Origin: Kineosporia sp. R_H_3
GTDB taxonomy: Bacteria; Actinomycetota; Actinomycetes; Actinomycetales; Kineosporiaceae
Length of the DNA stretch: 34,518 nt
Direction of reading: 5' to 3'
NCBI RefSeq assembly: GCF_002198675.1
Contig: NZ_MWLL01000236.1
Coordinates: 1-34,518 of the forward strand
This document shows, piece by piece, positions 7,721 through 17,100 of the stretch. The translations under genes and the position numbers were made by a program. The notes below the pieces were generated by a model. The model did no database searches. It was given only the letters and a program-made list of their open reading frames with translations, and was not told the DNA's origin. Within the stretch, counting starts at the first letter, position 1. Each line of letters starts with the position of its first letter.

Positions 7721-10700
7721 TCATTGTGCCAAGTGGGTCCTTCGGGCCTGCGGGACGTCGGGAGTCGAAACATAGGCCTGGCCCACGCCAAGCTTCTCAA
7801 TCTCCAGGCTGAGATCCTGCCCCGTCCGCCCACGCAGATAGCCAGCGACCTGCTTGCTAGCAGGGAAATTGGTACGAAAGACTATCTTCGTGCCAGCGTT
7901 TCCCAATACGTCCTTGTGGAAGTCGGCGGCACCTTGGCTGGCGACGACGATCACGACGCCATACTTCCTGCCTTCCTTCATCAGCTTAGGGAGTGTTACG
8001 TCCCTCACTAATCGATGCGCCTCGTCGAGTACAACGGCGAGCTTGAGCGTCCCGTCCTGCGGCCATTGGAACATGTCGCGGTAGACCTTTCGGAGCAGAA
8101 AAGCGCCGGCCGCGAGTTGCACCTGCTCCAACGTGATCGAGCTGACATCGATCACCATGCCGCTCTCACGGGCATCAAATTTGCCCACCGCGTCACCAGC
8201 GAAAAGCCCGAAGTCGGTCAGCGGCCGGATGCGTTCGCGGGCGTGTTTGCCTTTCGCCGCGCCTTCGACGATTTCCAGTTTTTGAGCGAATTGTTCGACT
8301 GTAGGCGCCTGCGGAGTGACACCATCCACGACATCCCTGTATGCCTCCTGGATGGCCTTGTACACGTGCGATTGCTGGATCTCTCCTAGGCTCGCAACGT
8401 AGGCGACAATCTCCGCCGTCTCGAACGCCAAGGAGTTGAGCGTGGGGCCCATCTCGAGGGCGCCTTCGAAAGGGCTGAAGGGGAGCCCATGACTGGCGTC
8501 AAGCACCTTGGCACCCCGAGGAGGGTCCGTGGCCATGTCACCATGGAAGTCGAAGATCAACGAGGGTAGGCCCTCCTCGGAGAACGTCCGCACGATACGC
8601 CGGGTGGTCACCGACTTGCCCTGTCCGGGTATGCCGACGACGAAAGCGTGTGGGCTTCCCTTGGTGCTGACCGACCACACGACATCGCCGCCCTGCCCGT
8701 CCTTACCGAGCACAACCTTCAACATCGCTGGCGAACCCGTGCCCGGCGGTTGCGAACGATCAAGCTGGCGCGCGGGCGCGGGTTCCGAGCTGCGTTCGGG
8801 TTCGGGTTCCGGTCTCGGTTCGGGAGCGGGCTCCGAATAGGTCGTCGGCGGCGCGGGCGTCTCAAGGAGAGTGCCGGCTTGTGCCTCTTCGGCGGCGACG
8901 AGCGCAGGGCTGCGCGGAGTATCGAACTTTGTGGAGAAGCCCGCACTGCCCAGATCGGCCGCAGTCAGTACGGCGATCGGCACCTCCCGGTGGATCGCCG
9001 GCATTCCCGCCGCGCCGTGGAGGCTGATTACATAGCCCTGCATGGAGACCTCGACCGGATCGCCGGATTCGAGATGCCGGTCGATCAGCCTATGGACGCC
9101 AGCAAGCTTGTCCGCGGACAACGTCTTGCTTACGACGGCCCGCTCGGCGTAATAGTGCAGCATGCCTGCGAGTCTTGCACGCTGGAGAGCAGCGTCGACA
9201 CGAGCGGGATCGGTCGCAAAGTACCTCGACACCAACAAACGCTTAGTTTCCTCGAGCTGGTCGACGATGTCGTCGGCTAGCTGCGATGGAAGCGCCGCCG
9301 CCTTTCGGGACTTCACTTCGACACACTCGATACGCAAGCCGTTGCGTTGTACGCGCACAAGCAAGAGGTCGCACCGGCGCGCTGCATGATTGGCTTCGCG
9401 CGCTGCCCGTCCGAAGATCTCTTCATGCGAGTCAACCGGGACGATGATGGTGTCGTCGAGCTTCCTGCGGGCGTCCAGGTGGGCTACGAGAGCGGCCAGG
9501 CTCACCGCCTCGCGTGCGAAAGACTCGCTTCCGTGAAGCCGTAACACCAGCCGCCCGGAGATTGCAAGCAACTTCTCGACGATCATACTTATCGACTGGT
9601 CGAGAGCATCCAGGCCCAGTTCGTTCATGGCACGCTCGAGAATTCGAGAGACTTCAGCGCGGTGCTTCGTAGTCACAGTCAGACGGTGGCTGAGGCCTTC
9701 GATGAAGTCCGGAGCGTAGTCAAGCATGTAGCTATGGCTACCGAGACCGATCGCGATCGGGTCCTCATACAGGTCGAGACCGACGAAGCGGTCGAGCGTC
9801 AACACCCAGTCCGACAGCTCGTGCAGCACACGGATCGCCTGCAAGCCGTCAGGCTCGATACCAATCTGCAGTGCTGGAGGAGCGTCGAATCCGAGCGCGA
9901 CTCCCAGCGCTGCCTGATGCGACTTGTGCGCCTCGACGACGGCGCGACCTGGGGCGTCAGGGGTGGACGCAAGAGCCGGTGACGTCACCCAACCCGGCTT
10001 CCCGTTGACGGCTACCCGCGTCGTGATGGCAGGGGTAAGGAGGTCATGGAACGCCGTCAAGCGCTCCGACCCCTCGTCGGCGGCGGGGGAGAGCTCAAGG
10101 GCCGCAACATCCTGGATGAGCGCGACATGACCCGATCGGTCATCGGTGACAAGGGCCTCCGGCTCACGCATGGCAAGCCCGAGTGGTGGCGCCAAGTGGC
10201 TCTGGCGCCCTGGCACCTGGGCAAGCTGTAGGTGCTCCTGAAGCTGCGCCAAGCGCGGCAACGGGGAGGCGTATCCGGCGTTCCTGCCATAGGCCACGAC
10301 CTCGACTCGCGGCGGCGCAGCCGAGGCAACCTCGTCAGTCGCAGCTGAGACGTCGACGAGCGATTCGACGGCTAGACCAAGCACCTCACCGTCGCCCGGA
10401 TTCATCGCAGCAAGGCGAAGCGCGTCCACTTGCGGATGAGATTGGCGAAAGTCCTTTAGCCGGCTCGCCACCATCTGCGCCGCTGCCTCGAGTGCCTTCG
10501 ATTCTCTGGGCATGTCGAGAGCGTTGTAAACGACAGACGCCACTGCCTCGGGCGCGCTGAGCTTGGGTTCGAGCAGGATGGCCGAGCCGAAGGCGACCTC
10601 GTCGAAGTAGACGAGCACACCTCCGTCAGCATGTTGACCGGCGAAGGGGAGGTTCGTCGGCCGCACGCGCGCGAAGAGCTCCTCGTCGACCACCAAGCGG

Positions 10701-12553
10701 CGCTCCTTGGCGCCGCCGACGTCCTGAAGAGCTGAGCACCACGATTCGGCGACGCCGTAGTGAGCGGAGATCCAACCGAGGCGGAGGGGGTGGATCGGGA
10801 GCACGACGACTGCCCGCTCGGTACCGACTGAGGTGCCCACTTCGAGTGACAGCGTGTCAAGGCGAAGCAGTGCCTCTCGCGACACCCCATCGGCCGAATC
10901 GAGGGCCCGCTTGTAGGACTGAACGTAGTCGAGGGCTACCTGTCTAGCGGGGGCAGCCCATCGGAACACCTCGGGCACGTCATGGGGAGTTCCTTGCGCG
11001 AGCAGCGTGAGCAGTTCTTTCCGCTTCTTGGAGAACGCCGAGGGGAGGTCCCATCGCTGCGCTGTCACATTGTCAGGGTCGATTGGGTCGCCGTACTCGG
11101 ACGTCGCCTCCAACGCCGTGATCGTGGGGTCAGCGATGACGCGCCGCTGCAGCTGCACCAGCAGGGGCGCGATACGCACCTGAGCGCCCAGATGCTTCCC
11201 GATCCGCACCGAGAAGACCCGACCACCAAAGTCCCAGGCCTGCATGTCTACGTCCGTGTTCGTCGCGCCGGCAAGCACGGCATGCACCTGCGCTCCAGCA
11301 AGCGAGGCGGCCGACGGCTTCCGGGTGGGCCGATCCGCGAGCGACTCCTCAAAGATGACCTCGAATTGGTCACTGTCACTAACCGCAGGCGTACCGTCGG
11401 TAAGCAGTATTGGCGTGCCGCTGGCGTCGAGTGCCGTGATGCGTACGACGAACAGTGCGCCGGCCGCGAGGTCGTCCGCACCGAGCTCAAGCTTGAGGCT
11501 TGCCGACATGCGGGAGCCCTTGATCTTTGTCTCCAGCGTCGACAAGGTGCCGTCGTCGCGGAGGTCCTCCGGTGGAAGCAGCTCGAGCAGCCAGTTGGCG
11601 ACGTCGCTCGGCTTGCCGGGCCGGGTCTTCCATCGGAGCCCGATCGAGCTCGGGTTGTCCTGCGACGTCTTCACGAAGAGGGCGCCGTCGTCCGTCGCCC
11701 GCAGCTTGCTGAAGGTCTCGACGCCACCATCTGATCTGGTGAAACTGTCCATCTGGAGCTCGACGAGGGCTGACTCGACCTCGGTGTCGAGCGGCACTCC
11801 GGCCAGGCTAATACCGTGGTCGTCAAACAGCCGTCGCGTCCAGCCGATCGTGTCGCGTAGGTCGGCGACTGCAGGGTTGAGCACGCCGACTAGCTTCTCG
11901 AAGACATCTCCCTGAGCGACGCGCGCCTTCCGCAGCCTTTCGCGAGTCGTCGCGGTTAGCACGCTGGGCCGCACTACCTGGGCAACCAAGTTGGCGTTGC
12001 GGTCAAGATTTGCGCGCAGCCGCGGCGCATCCGAGGTATCGACGAGGAGGCCGATTCGCCATAACTCTTTCCCGAAGTCTGCGGAGCTTGTCGACTCCAG
12101 CACCGCCGCAAGGAAGTCGAGTCGAGCTTCGATTGGAACGCGCGCCTTCCGCAGCGCGAGTGTGACTGGCAGTTCCGGCCAGCGCTCTGCGACCTCGTTC
12201 TTGAGGCGGGCTGCGACCTCCTCAAGTTCCCTGAGGAGGGGAAGACGCTCGAAGGAGTTGTCGAGCGAGCTGGCAGCGTGGGCCTGGCCGGGTGGCACCA
12301 TCAGGACGAAGATGTGGGTCTTGTCGTTCCGGATACCGACCGCTGACTCCACCGTCACGGCGTCGTCTTCGTCATGCATGCCGAGCACGGCGAGCCGTAC
12401 CTTCGCTGGGTCGACCGCCTGCCGGACGCGCGCAGCCAGCGCGAAGGCATCCTCCTCGACAATGTCGTCGAGTCGGACACAGTGGCCGGTTTCGGCCCCT
12501 TGCACCGACGCAACAATCCGATCAGCTAGCGCCTCGAGCACTCGGCTTCTCAT
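7721..12553 (-). CDS. HerA/FtsK-like ATPase with nuclease-like motif (MAD8/DptH-like), 1610 aa
   Basis: This is a large NTPase, probably the DNA-handling motor of the operon. The C-terminal HerA-type domain has Walker A GIPGQGKSVT (about residue 1305), FDFHGD, Walker B LAVVLDEAHRL (about 1505) and the ASQGAADF sensor stretch. A Pro/Glu-rich linker lies at about 1228-1268. Before it, CDLLLV (about 1060) followed by ECVEVKSRK (about 1078) reads as a D...ExK motif of the PD-(D/E)XK nuclease fold. The first 1,000 residues are unrecognised. Size, C-terminal ATPase and gene order resemble MAD8 of the methylation-associated defence system and DptH of phosphorothioate restriction. The ATG start overlaps the preceding stop by four bases. 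The C-terminus ends close to the IS256 remnant and could be trimmed. The domain call is firm; the system assignment is inferred. Confidence 0.85.
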   Translation of the reverse strand: MRSRVLEALADRIVASVQGAETGHCVRLDDIVEEDAFALAARVRQAVDPAKVRLAVLGMHDEDDAVTVESAVGIRNDKTHIFVLMVPPGQAHAASSLDNSFERLPLLRELEEVAARLKNEVAERWPELPVTLALRKARVPIEARLDFLAAVLESTSSADFGKELWRIGLLVDTSDAPRLRANLDRNANLVAQVVRPSVLTATTRERLRKARVAQGDVFEKLVGVLNPAVADLRDTIGWTRRLFDDHGISLAGVPLDTEVESALVELQMDSFTRSDGGVETFSKLRATDDGALFVKTSQDNPSSIGLRWKTRPGKPSDVANWLLELLPPEDLRDDGTLSTLETKIKGSRMSASLKLELGADDLAAGALFVVRITALDASGTPILLTDGTPAVSDSDQFEVIFEESLADRPTRKPSAASLAGAQVHAVLAGATNTDVDMQAWDFGGRVFSVRIGKHLGAQVRIAPLLVQLQRRVIADPTITALEATSEYGDPIDPDNVTAQRWDLPSAFSKKRKELLTLLAQGTPHDVPEVFRWAAPARQVALDYVQSYKRALDSADGVSREALLRLDTLSLEVGTSVGTERAVVVLPIHPLRLGWISAHYGVAESWCSALQDVGGAKERRLVVDEELFARVRPTNLPFAGQHADGGVLVYFDEVAFGSAILLEPKLSAPEAVASVVYNALDMPRESKALEAAAQMVASRLKDFRQSHPQVDALRLAAMNPGDGEVLGLAVESLVDVSAATDEVASAAPPRVEVVAYGRNAGYASPLPRLAQLQEHLQLAQVPGRQSHLAPPLGLAMREPEALVTDDRSGHVALIQDVAALELSPAADEGSERLTAFHDLLTPAITTRVAVNGKPGWVTSPALASTPDAPGRAVVEAHKSHQAALGVALGFDAPPALQIGIEPDGLQAIRVLHELSDWVLTLDRFVGLDLYEDPIAIGLGSHSYMLDYAPDFIEGLSHRLTVTTKHRAEVSRILERAMNELGLDALDQSISMIVEKLLAISGRLVLRLHGSESFAREAVSLAALVAHLDARRKLDDTIIVPVDSHEEIFGRAAREANHAARRCDLLLVRVQRNGLRIECVEVKSRKAAALPSQLADDIVDQLEETKRLLVSRYFATDPARVDAALQRARLAGMLHYYAERAVVSKTLSADKLAGVHRLIDRHLESGDPVEVSMQGYVISLHGAAGMPAIHREVPIAVLTAADLGSAGFSTKFDTPRSPALVAAEEAQAGTLLETPAPPTTYSEPAPEPRPEPEPERSSEPAPARQLDRSQPPGTGSPAMLKVVLGKDGQGGDVVWSVSTKGSPHAFVVGIPGQGKSVTTRRIVRTFSEEGLPSLIFDFHGDMATDPPRGAKVLDASHGLPFSPFEGALEMGPTLNSLAFETAEIVAYVASLGEIQQSHVYKAIQEAYRDVVDGVTPQAPTVEQFAQKLEIVEGAAKGKHARERIRPLTDFGLFAGDAVGKFDARESGMVIDVSSITLEQVQLAAGAFLLRKVYRDMFQWPQDGTLKLAVVLDEAHRLVRDVTLPKLMKEGRKYGVVIVVASQGAADFHKDVLGNAGTKIVFRTNFPASKQVAGYLRGRTGQDLSLEIEKLGVGQAYVSTPDVPQARRTHLAQ

Positions 12554-14196
12554 GTGCCCTCCCTCAAGTTGACCAATGGGTTGAGCACCCGTTGCGCGCT
12601 GAGGTCGTCGCTTAGGCCTTCGAAGACACCAAGAAGCTGGAGCCTATACTTGAAGGCCTCGAGGTTTCGCGCGGCGGCCGCACGGTTCTCCGCAGTGTCC
12701 AGGCGGGCAGGCGGCCGATCCACCAGCAAGCCAAATCGACGCTCGAACTGGTCGAGAACGTCGCGGATGGGCAGCTCAGCCAGGGCGGGTCCACCTCCCG
12801 AACGAGCGAAGATGATCGCGAGGAGCGACGCGAGCAGCGTGTCAGATGCCGCGTAGGTCCAAGACGACCGTACTTTGAGCACACCCGCGAGGATGCCGAC
12901 GTCGGTCTTGATTCCGCCGGTCGACCAAAACCATTTGAACGCGTTCTCATAGCCACGCTTCTTCAGGGCCTCGACGAGCACGTCGGTGAGCCGCTCGGCG
13001 ATCGGCCGAGAGTCCGCAGCCATCGCGGCAAGGAATGGTGATGTGTCCTCGTCATCAGTCTGCGCATTCTCCTGCTCGACCAGCGAGAACATGTACTCCA
13101 AATGGGCCTCAACCTTGGCTGACTCTCTTGACTTCGCGAGCTCAGCCAGCTTCTCAGCAGCGCTGATCTCACTATCTTCAAAGATCGCCTTTGACGCAGG
13201 AGCAGTCCGCATTGACAGCAGGTAAAGTCGGTCCCAGAAGAATTGTCGAGTAATCTCTAGGTCTCGCTGCACGCATTCGCGAGCGAGCAGATCCGACTGT
13301 GATCCTTTGTCGCCGGTGAAATCAACATACTGCTCCAGCGGATTGCCGGCGGAGGACCCCATCATATCGGCAGCGAGCTGCTCGGTCGTGATCAGGTGGC
13401 GGGTGGCGATTGCCGTGCGCAGCGGTAGTTGGAATAGCCGGAGGCCAATGATGGCGGCGAGGTGCTGTGCCATCACTAGCGCAGGTGCCCGGTCGCCGTA
13501 CGCCTGGATGTAGTCGAGGACGTCGGTCCCCAATGGGCGTGTTGCCGCCGGCACGGGCGACTCGACCGCGAGGTCCTTGTCGGGCGACGCCGACTTCTCC
13601 TCGAACTCCTCAAGGAAGTACAGCGAAAGCAAGGCCGTGATGTCGAGGTCAGCGGTCCCGTCGTAGGACGGGCCCCACTTCGGCGGGTCGCTGAAGACTA
13701 CTCCGCGCCCGAAAGCGGCAGTGAACCGCTCATTGATCCAGGTCTTCGCCTTACCCTCGCCGTCAGCCGGGCGACGAGCCATCGCCTCACGCAGGAGCTC
13801 GCGGTACACGACCAGGTCGGCCCCTCGGTGACGGGTGCGGGACGGGAACCCTGCTCGGAACACGGCGACTGTTGTCGGGCGAAAGTACTGCATCTGTTCA
13901 GTAGCCCGAGTGAGACCAGCGCGCCCCATCTCGACCACCGATGCCCGCAGCCAGCCGTCCAAGACGGCCTGGCCGCGTCCGTCACCAAAGCCGACGAGGC
14001 GGTTACTGGCACCAAGTGCTGCGCGCTTCATGTCGTACTGCTTCGCGGCGGCAAGATTGGTCGCAGTGCGCCCCTGTTTGATGGCCATCTCGAAGATCTG
14101 CGTCAACATGCGCTCGACATCGGTGTCGTTGGTATCGACGATTGTGAGCTCGCGGAATGTGAAAGTCCGCAGGCTCTTCGGCAGCTCGATCTTCAT
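12550..14196 (-). CDS. Unknown defence-operon protein (MAD7/DptG-like position), 548 aa
   Basis: I see no catalytic motif, signal peptide or membrane segment. The protein looks soluble and helical, opening with MKIELPKSLRTFTFRELTI, and contains a hydrophilic stretch (QENAQTDDEDTSP) at about residues 370-385. It sits between the kinase fusion and the HerA-like ATPase with 4-base ATGA overlaps on both sides, so all three are translated together and probably in fixed ratio. Its size and position match the middle protein of the MAD6-MAD7-MAD8 and DptF-DptG-DptH trios, which are likewise poorly characterised. By analogy it may bridge or scaffold the complex. This is inferred from context, not from recognisable sequence similarity. 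Confidence 0.8.
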   Translation of the reverse strand: MKIELPKSLRTFTFRELTIVDTNDTDVERMLTQIFEMAIKQGRTATNLAAAKQYDMKRAALGASNRLVGFGDGRGQAVLDGWLRASVVEMGRAGLTRATEQMQYFRPTTVAVFRAGFPSRTRHRGADLVVYRELLREAMARRPADGEGKAKTWINERFTAAFGRGVVFSDPPKWGPSYDGTADLDITALLSLYFLEEFEEKSASPDKDLAVESPVPAATRPLGTDVLDYIQAYGDRAPALVMAQHLAAIIGLRLFQLPLRTAIATRHLITTEQLAADMMGSSAGNPLEQYVDFTGDKGSQSDLLARECVQRDLEITRQFFWDRLYLLSMRTAPASKAIFEDSEISAAEKLAELAKSRESAKVEAHLEYMFSLVEQENAQTDDEDTSPFLAAMAADSRPIAERLTDVLVEALKKRGYENAFKWFWSTGGIKTDVGILAGVLKVRSSWTYAASDTLLASLLAIIFARSGGGPALAELPIRDVLDQFERRFGLLVDRPPARLDTAENRAAAARNLEAFKYRLQLLGVFEGLSDDLSAQRVLNPLVNLREGT

Positions 14197-17100
14197 GAGT
14201 TCACGCCCTCTCGCGTGATGACTCCGCCGATGACCTTGATGGCGTCGGGACGTCCGGCCGGGTCTACCACTTGCACGCGATGCGCAGGCGTCGTCCGCAA
14301 CACGTTGCCGAACGCGCTGAGCTCGAGCTTCACTGCATCGGAGCCGGCATCGCCGAGAATCTCGCCCTCGGCCGCACGTCGGACGATCTCGTAGGAGTCG
14401 AGTGTGAGCACGAGGTTACCTAGCCGGTGCGACAGTCTGAGCCCGTCGGACTGCTGCTCGACGTATGTCGCGTCCACCGGGAGCGGGCTGAGCGTGAACT
14501 CCTCTGCTGGGATCTCCCGAAGTACCGACCAGCCAGCGCTTTCGCCATCGCGCAGTGCGAGTGCTGCCGCCCGGTAGCCGTGCGCCCCAAGCACGCGGCT
14601 AAGCCCAAGCAGCACCTTGGCGAGTACGAACTCGATGTCCTCACGTCCTTCGAGGACGCCGACAAACTCGTCGAAGAATCGGTACGCCCGAACCTCATCG
14701 CGGCTCATCCCCGTCCTTCCGGCCCCGTCAAAGAAGAGCTGCCGCCTTTCAGAACCCGGACGGTGCCCGCCGTCGGGGACGTACGTGCCGTCACGTAGCG
14801 CCCGCTCTACACCGGGCGTGCTCAACAGGTCTGGGTCGACGGTCGCCCACTCGGCGACGAGGTAGTCCTGGTTGCTTGCGTCAAAGGCGACGTCGAACGC
14901 GCGGGCGTCGTCCGCCATTCGCAGGTCGCGCCCTTCGTTGATCGCAGCGTGGATGTCCTCACAACCACGGTCAGCGGTGATCGTCCAGGCGATCGCCGAG
15001 CGGACATCACGAAAGGTGGCTCGGCGCTTGCGGCGGAGGTGTGAGATCGACACAAGTTCCAGGAGCGGGCCCTTGCCGGACTCGCGCAGCAGGTTCCGGT
15101 TGGCGAGAATCGGACAGACGCCGCGCGCTGTACATGTCTTGCAATCGGTCCATAGGGAGGGAGCAACGAATGAATCGAGGACTGCGCCTGCAAGACCGTG
15201 ATTGTCCGGTGGTGTGGGTGCCACCGAGCGGCGTTTGAGGTCCACGATCGCGATTCGGGGTGTATTCGCTGCTTGACCCTGCGAGTAGCGGCTTACCGCG
15301 ACGTAGCAGTCCGGGAAGACATCCTGGTAGGCCACGAAGAAGTTGAGAAGCCGGCCATCGTTAATCGCGATCAGAGCGGTGTGTTCGGCTTCGCCAGTCA
15401 GCGCTTCGGTGACTATCTCGTCCGATGTCATGCCGCCGCGCGCCTCGCTGGCGTCGTAAACCGCCGCGTAGGTGCGGCGGCCAAGCTTCATTCGCCAGCC
15501 CGCCGCCGTCGGTTCCACGATGTCGAAAGCGCCGGCTTCCAGTAGGTAGTCGCGCAACGTGGAGAGATAGGAGGTCTTACCATCGCCGGGGTTGCCGGTC
15601 AGTAGTACCACGTCGAGTTGGCCGCCCAGCACGCTCGGAGTGAGGTGGGAGTCAAGTCGGGTCTCAACGTACGTCTGACGGGCGAAATCGTCGTCGAGCC
15701 CCCGGTTTCCCGCATTGCCAACGGCGCTGCCGCGATAGAGCCGCCGGAGGCTCAGGACAGTCGGGTTGACCACCTCCCGGCCGTCCTCAACCTTCGCGGT
15801 GGCGACCGTCTTGAGGTAGTGGGCAAAGGCTGCGGCGCTCGCTGGCTGGCCGTCCACACTCCGGTCTTGGGGGCGGGGCGCCACCAGTTTGAAGAACGCG
15901 TTGGCGATTGCGACGCCAGTGGGCCCCCAAGTCTCCTCTTCCTCGGCGCTCAGTAGATCGAGGTCGTGCTTGTCCCAGTTCTTGAACGGCGGCCGGCCAA
16001 GCATCGTATGGAGCAGGGTGGCACCCAGCGAGTACAGGTCAGCGGACACCGACCAGTTTCCGGCCACTACCTCGGGGGCCATGTACCAAGGAGTGCCAGC
16101 CATGGAGCGGGCGTCGACTCGAGCGACGGACAGCCCGAAGTCGATCAGTATCGCGTGCCCGTCATCCCGCACAACGATGTTGTTGGGCGAGATGTCGCGA
16201 TGCAGTTGACCTTCATCGTGGATGTAGGCGAGCGCTTCCAGGATGTCGAGGGCGACTTGGCGAAAGTCCTCTTCCGTCGCGACACGTTCCTGACCCAGCT
16301 CCTTCAAGGTTCGGCCAGCGATGTAGTCGGACACCAGGTAGACCGGTGGCTTCGGAGAGAAGTCCCAGACCCGCGCGCAACGGGGGTGGTGCAGCTTTGC
16401 TGCTGCTTCGAACTCCAATTGCGCGTTAGCCACCGCTTTCGACGCAAAGTACTGTTTGATCACCCGCTGAGCGTTCAACTGAGTGTCGGTCGCCAGCCAT
16501 GAGATCGCGAAGCTACCTTGCCCGAGCTCGCGCTCGATGCGCCAACGACCGTGCGGCCCCACGGCCTGCCCTTCGGCGAAGACGTCGTCGGGCCGTCCGT
16601 CGCTCGCACCAGGCGTCCGAGGTGCTGGTGGCAGCGGTTGGAGCAGCGCTCGAAACATCGCGGCCGCCCCTGCTGCCTCGGGGCGGTCGGTCGGCTTGTC
16701 TGCCAGGCACTTCGCGAGCAGCTTGGTAAAGGGGTCGAGTTGTGCCGCGGCCACTGCGGCAACCTTGACCGCGTCCGAGTCCTTGACGGCCACGTCTCCG
16801 TTGATCCACCACAACAGGGTGAGCGCCAGAGAGTAGACGTCAGACTTTGTGGTGGCTGCGCCGATGAGCTGAGTCACCTCAGGGGCCCGAAAGGGGACCG
16901 AACCGTCGACGGTATCGGCCAGTATCGGTCCGACCGTGGCCTGGTTGTCGGCGTGTGCGAGGTAGAAGTCCCGGAATAGGACTCGATCCTGCTTACCGAC
17001 TAGAACACGTGCAGGCATCAGACCGCGATGTACTACGCCTGTCTGATGTACCTCAGCGAGGGCGTCGAAGGCGTCGACGACGATACCAGCGGCCCTTGCG

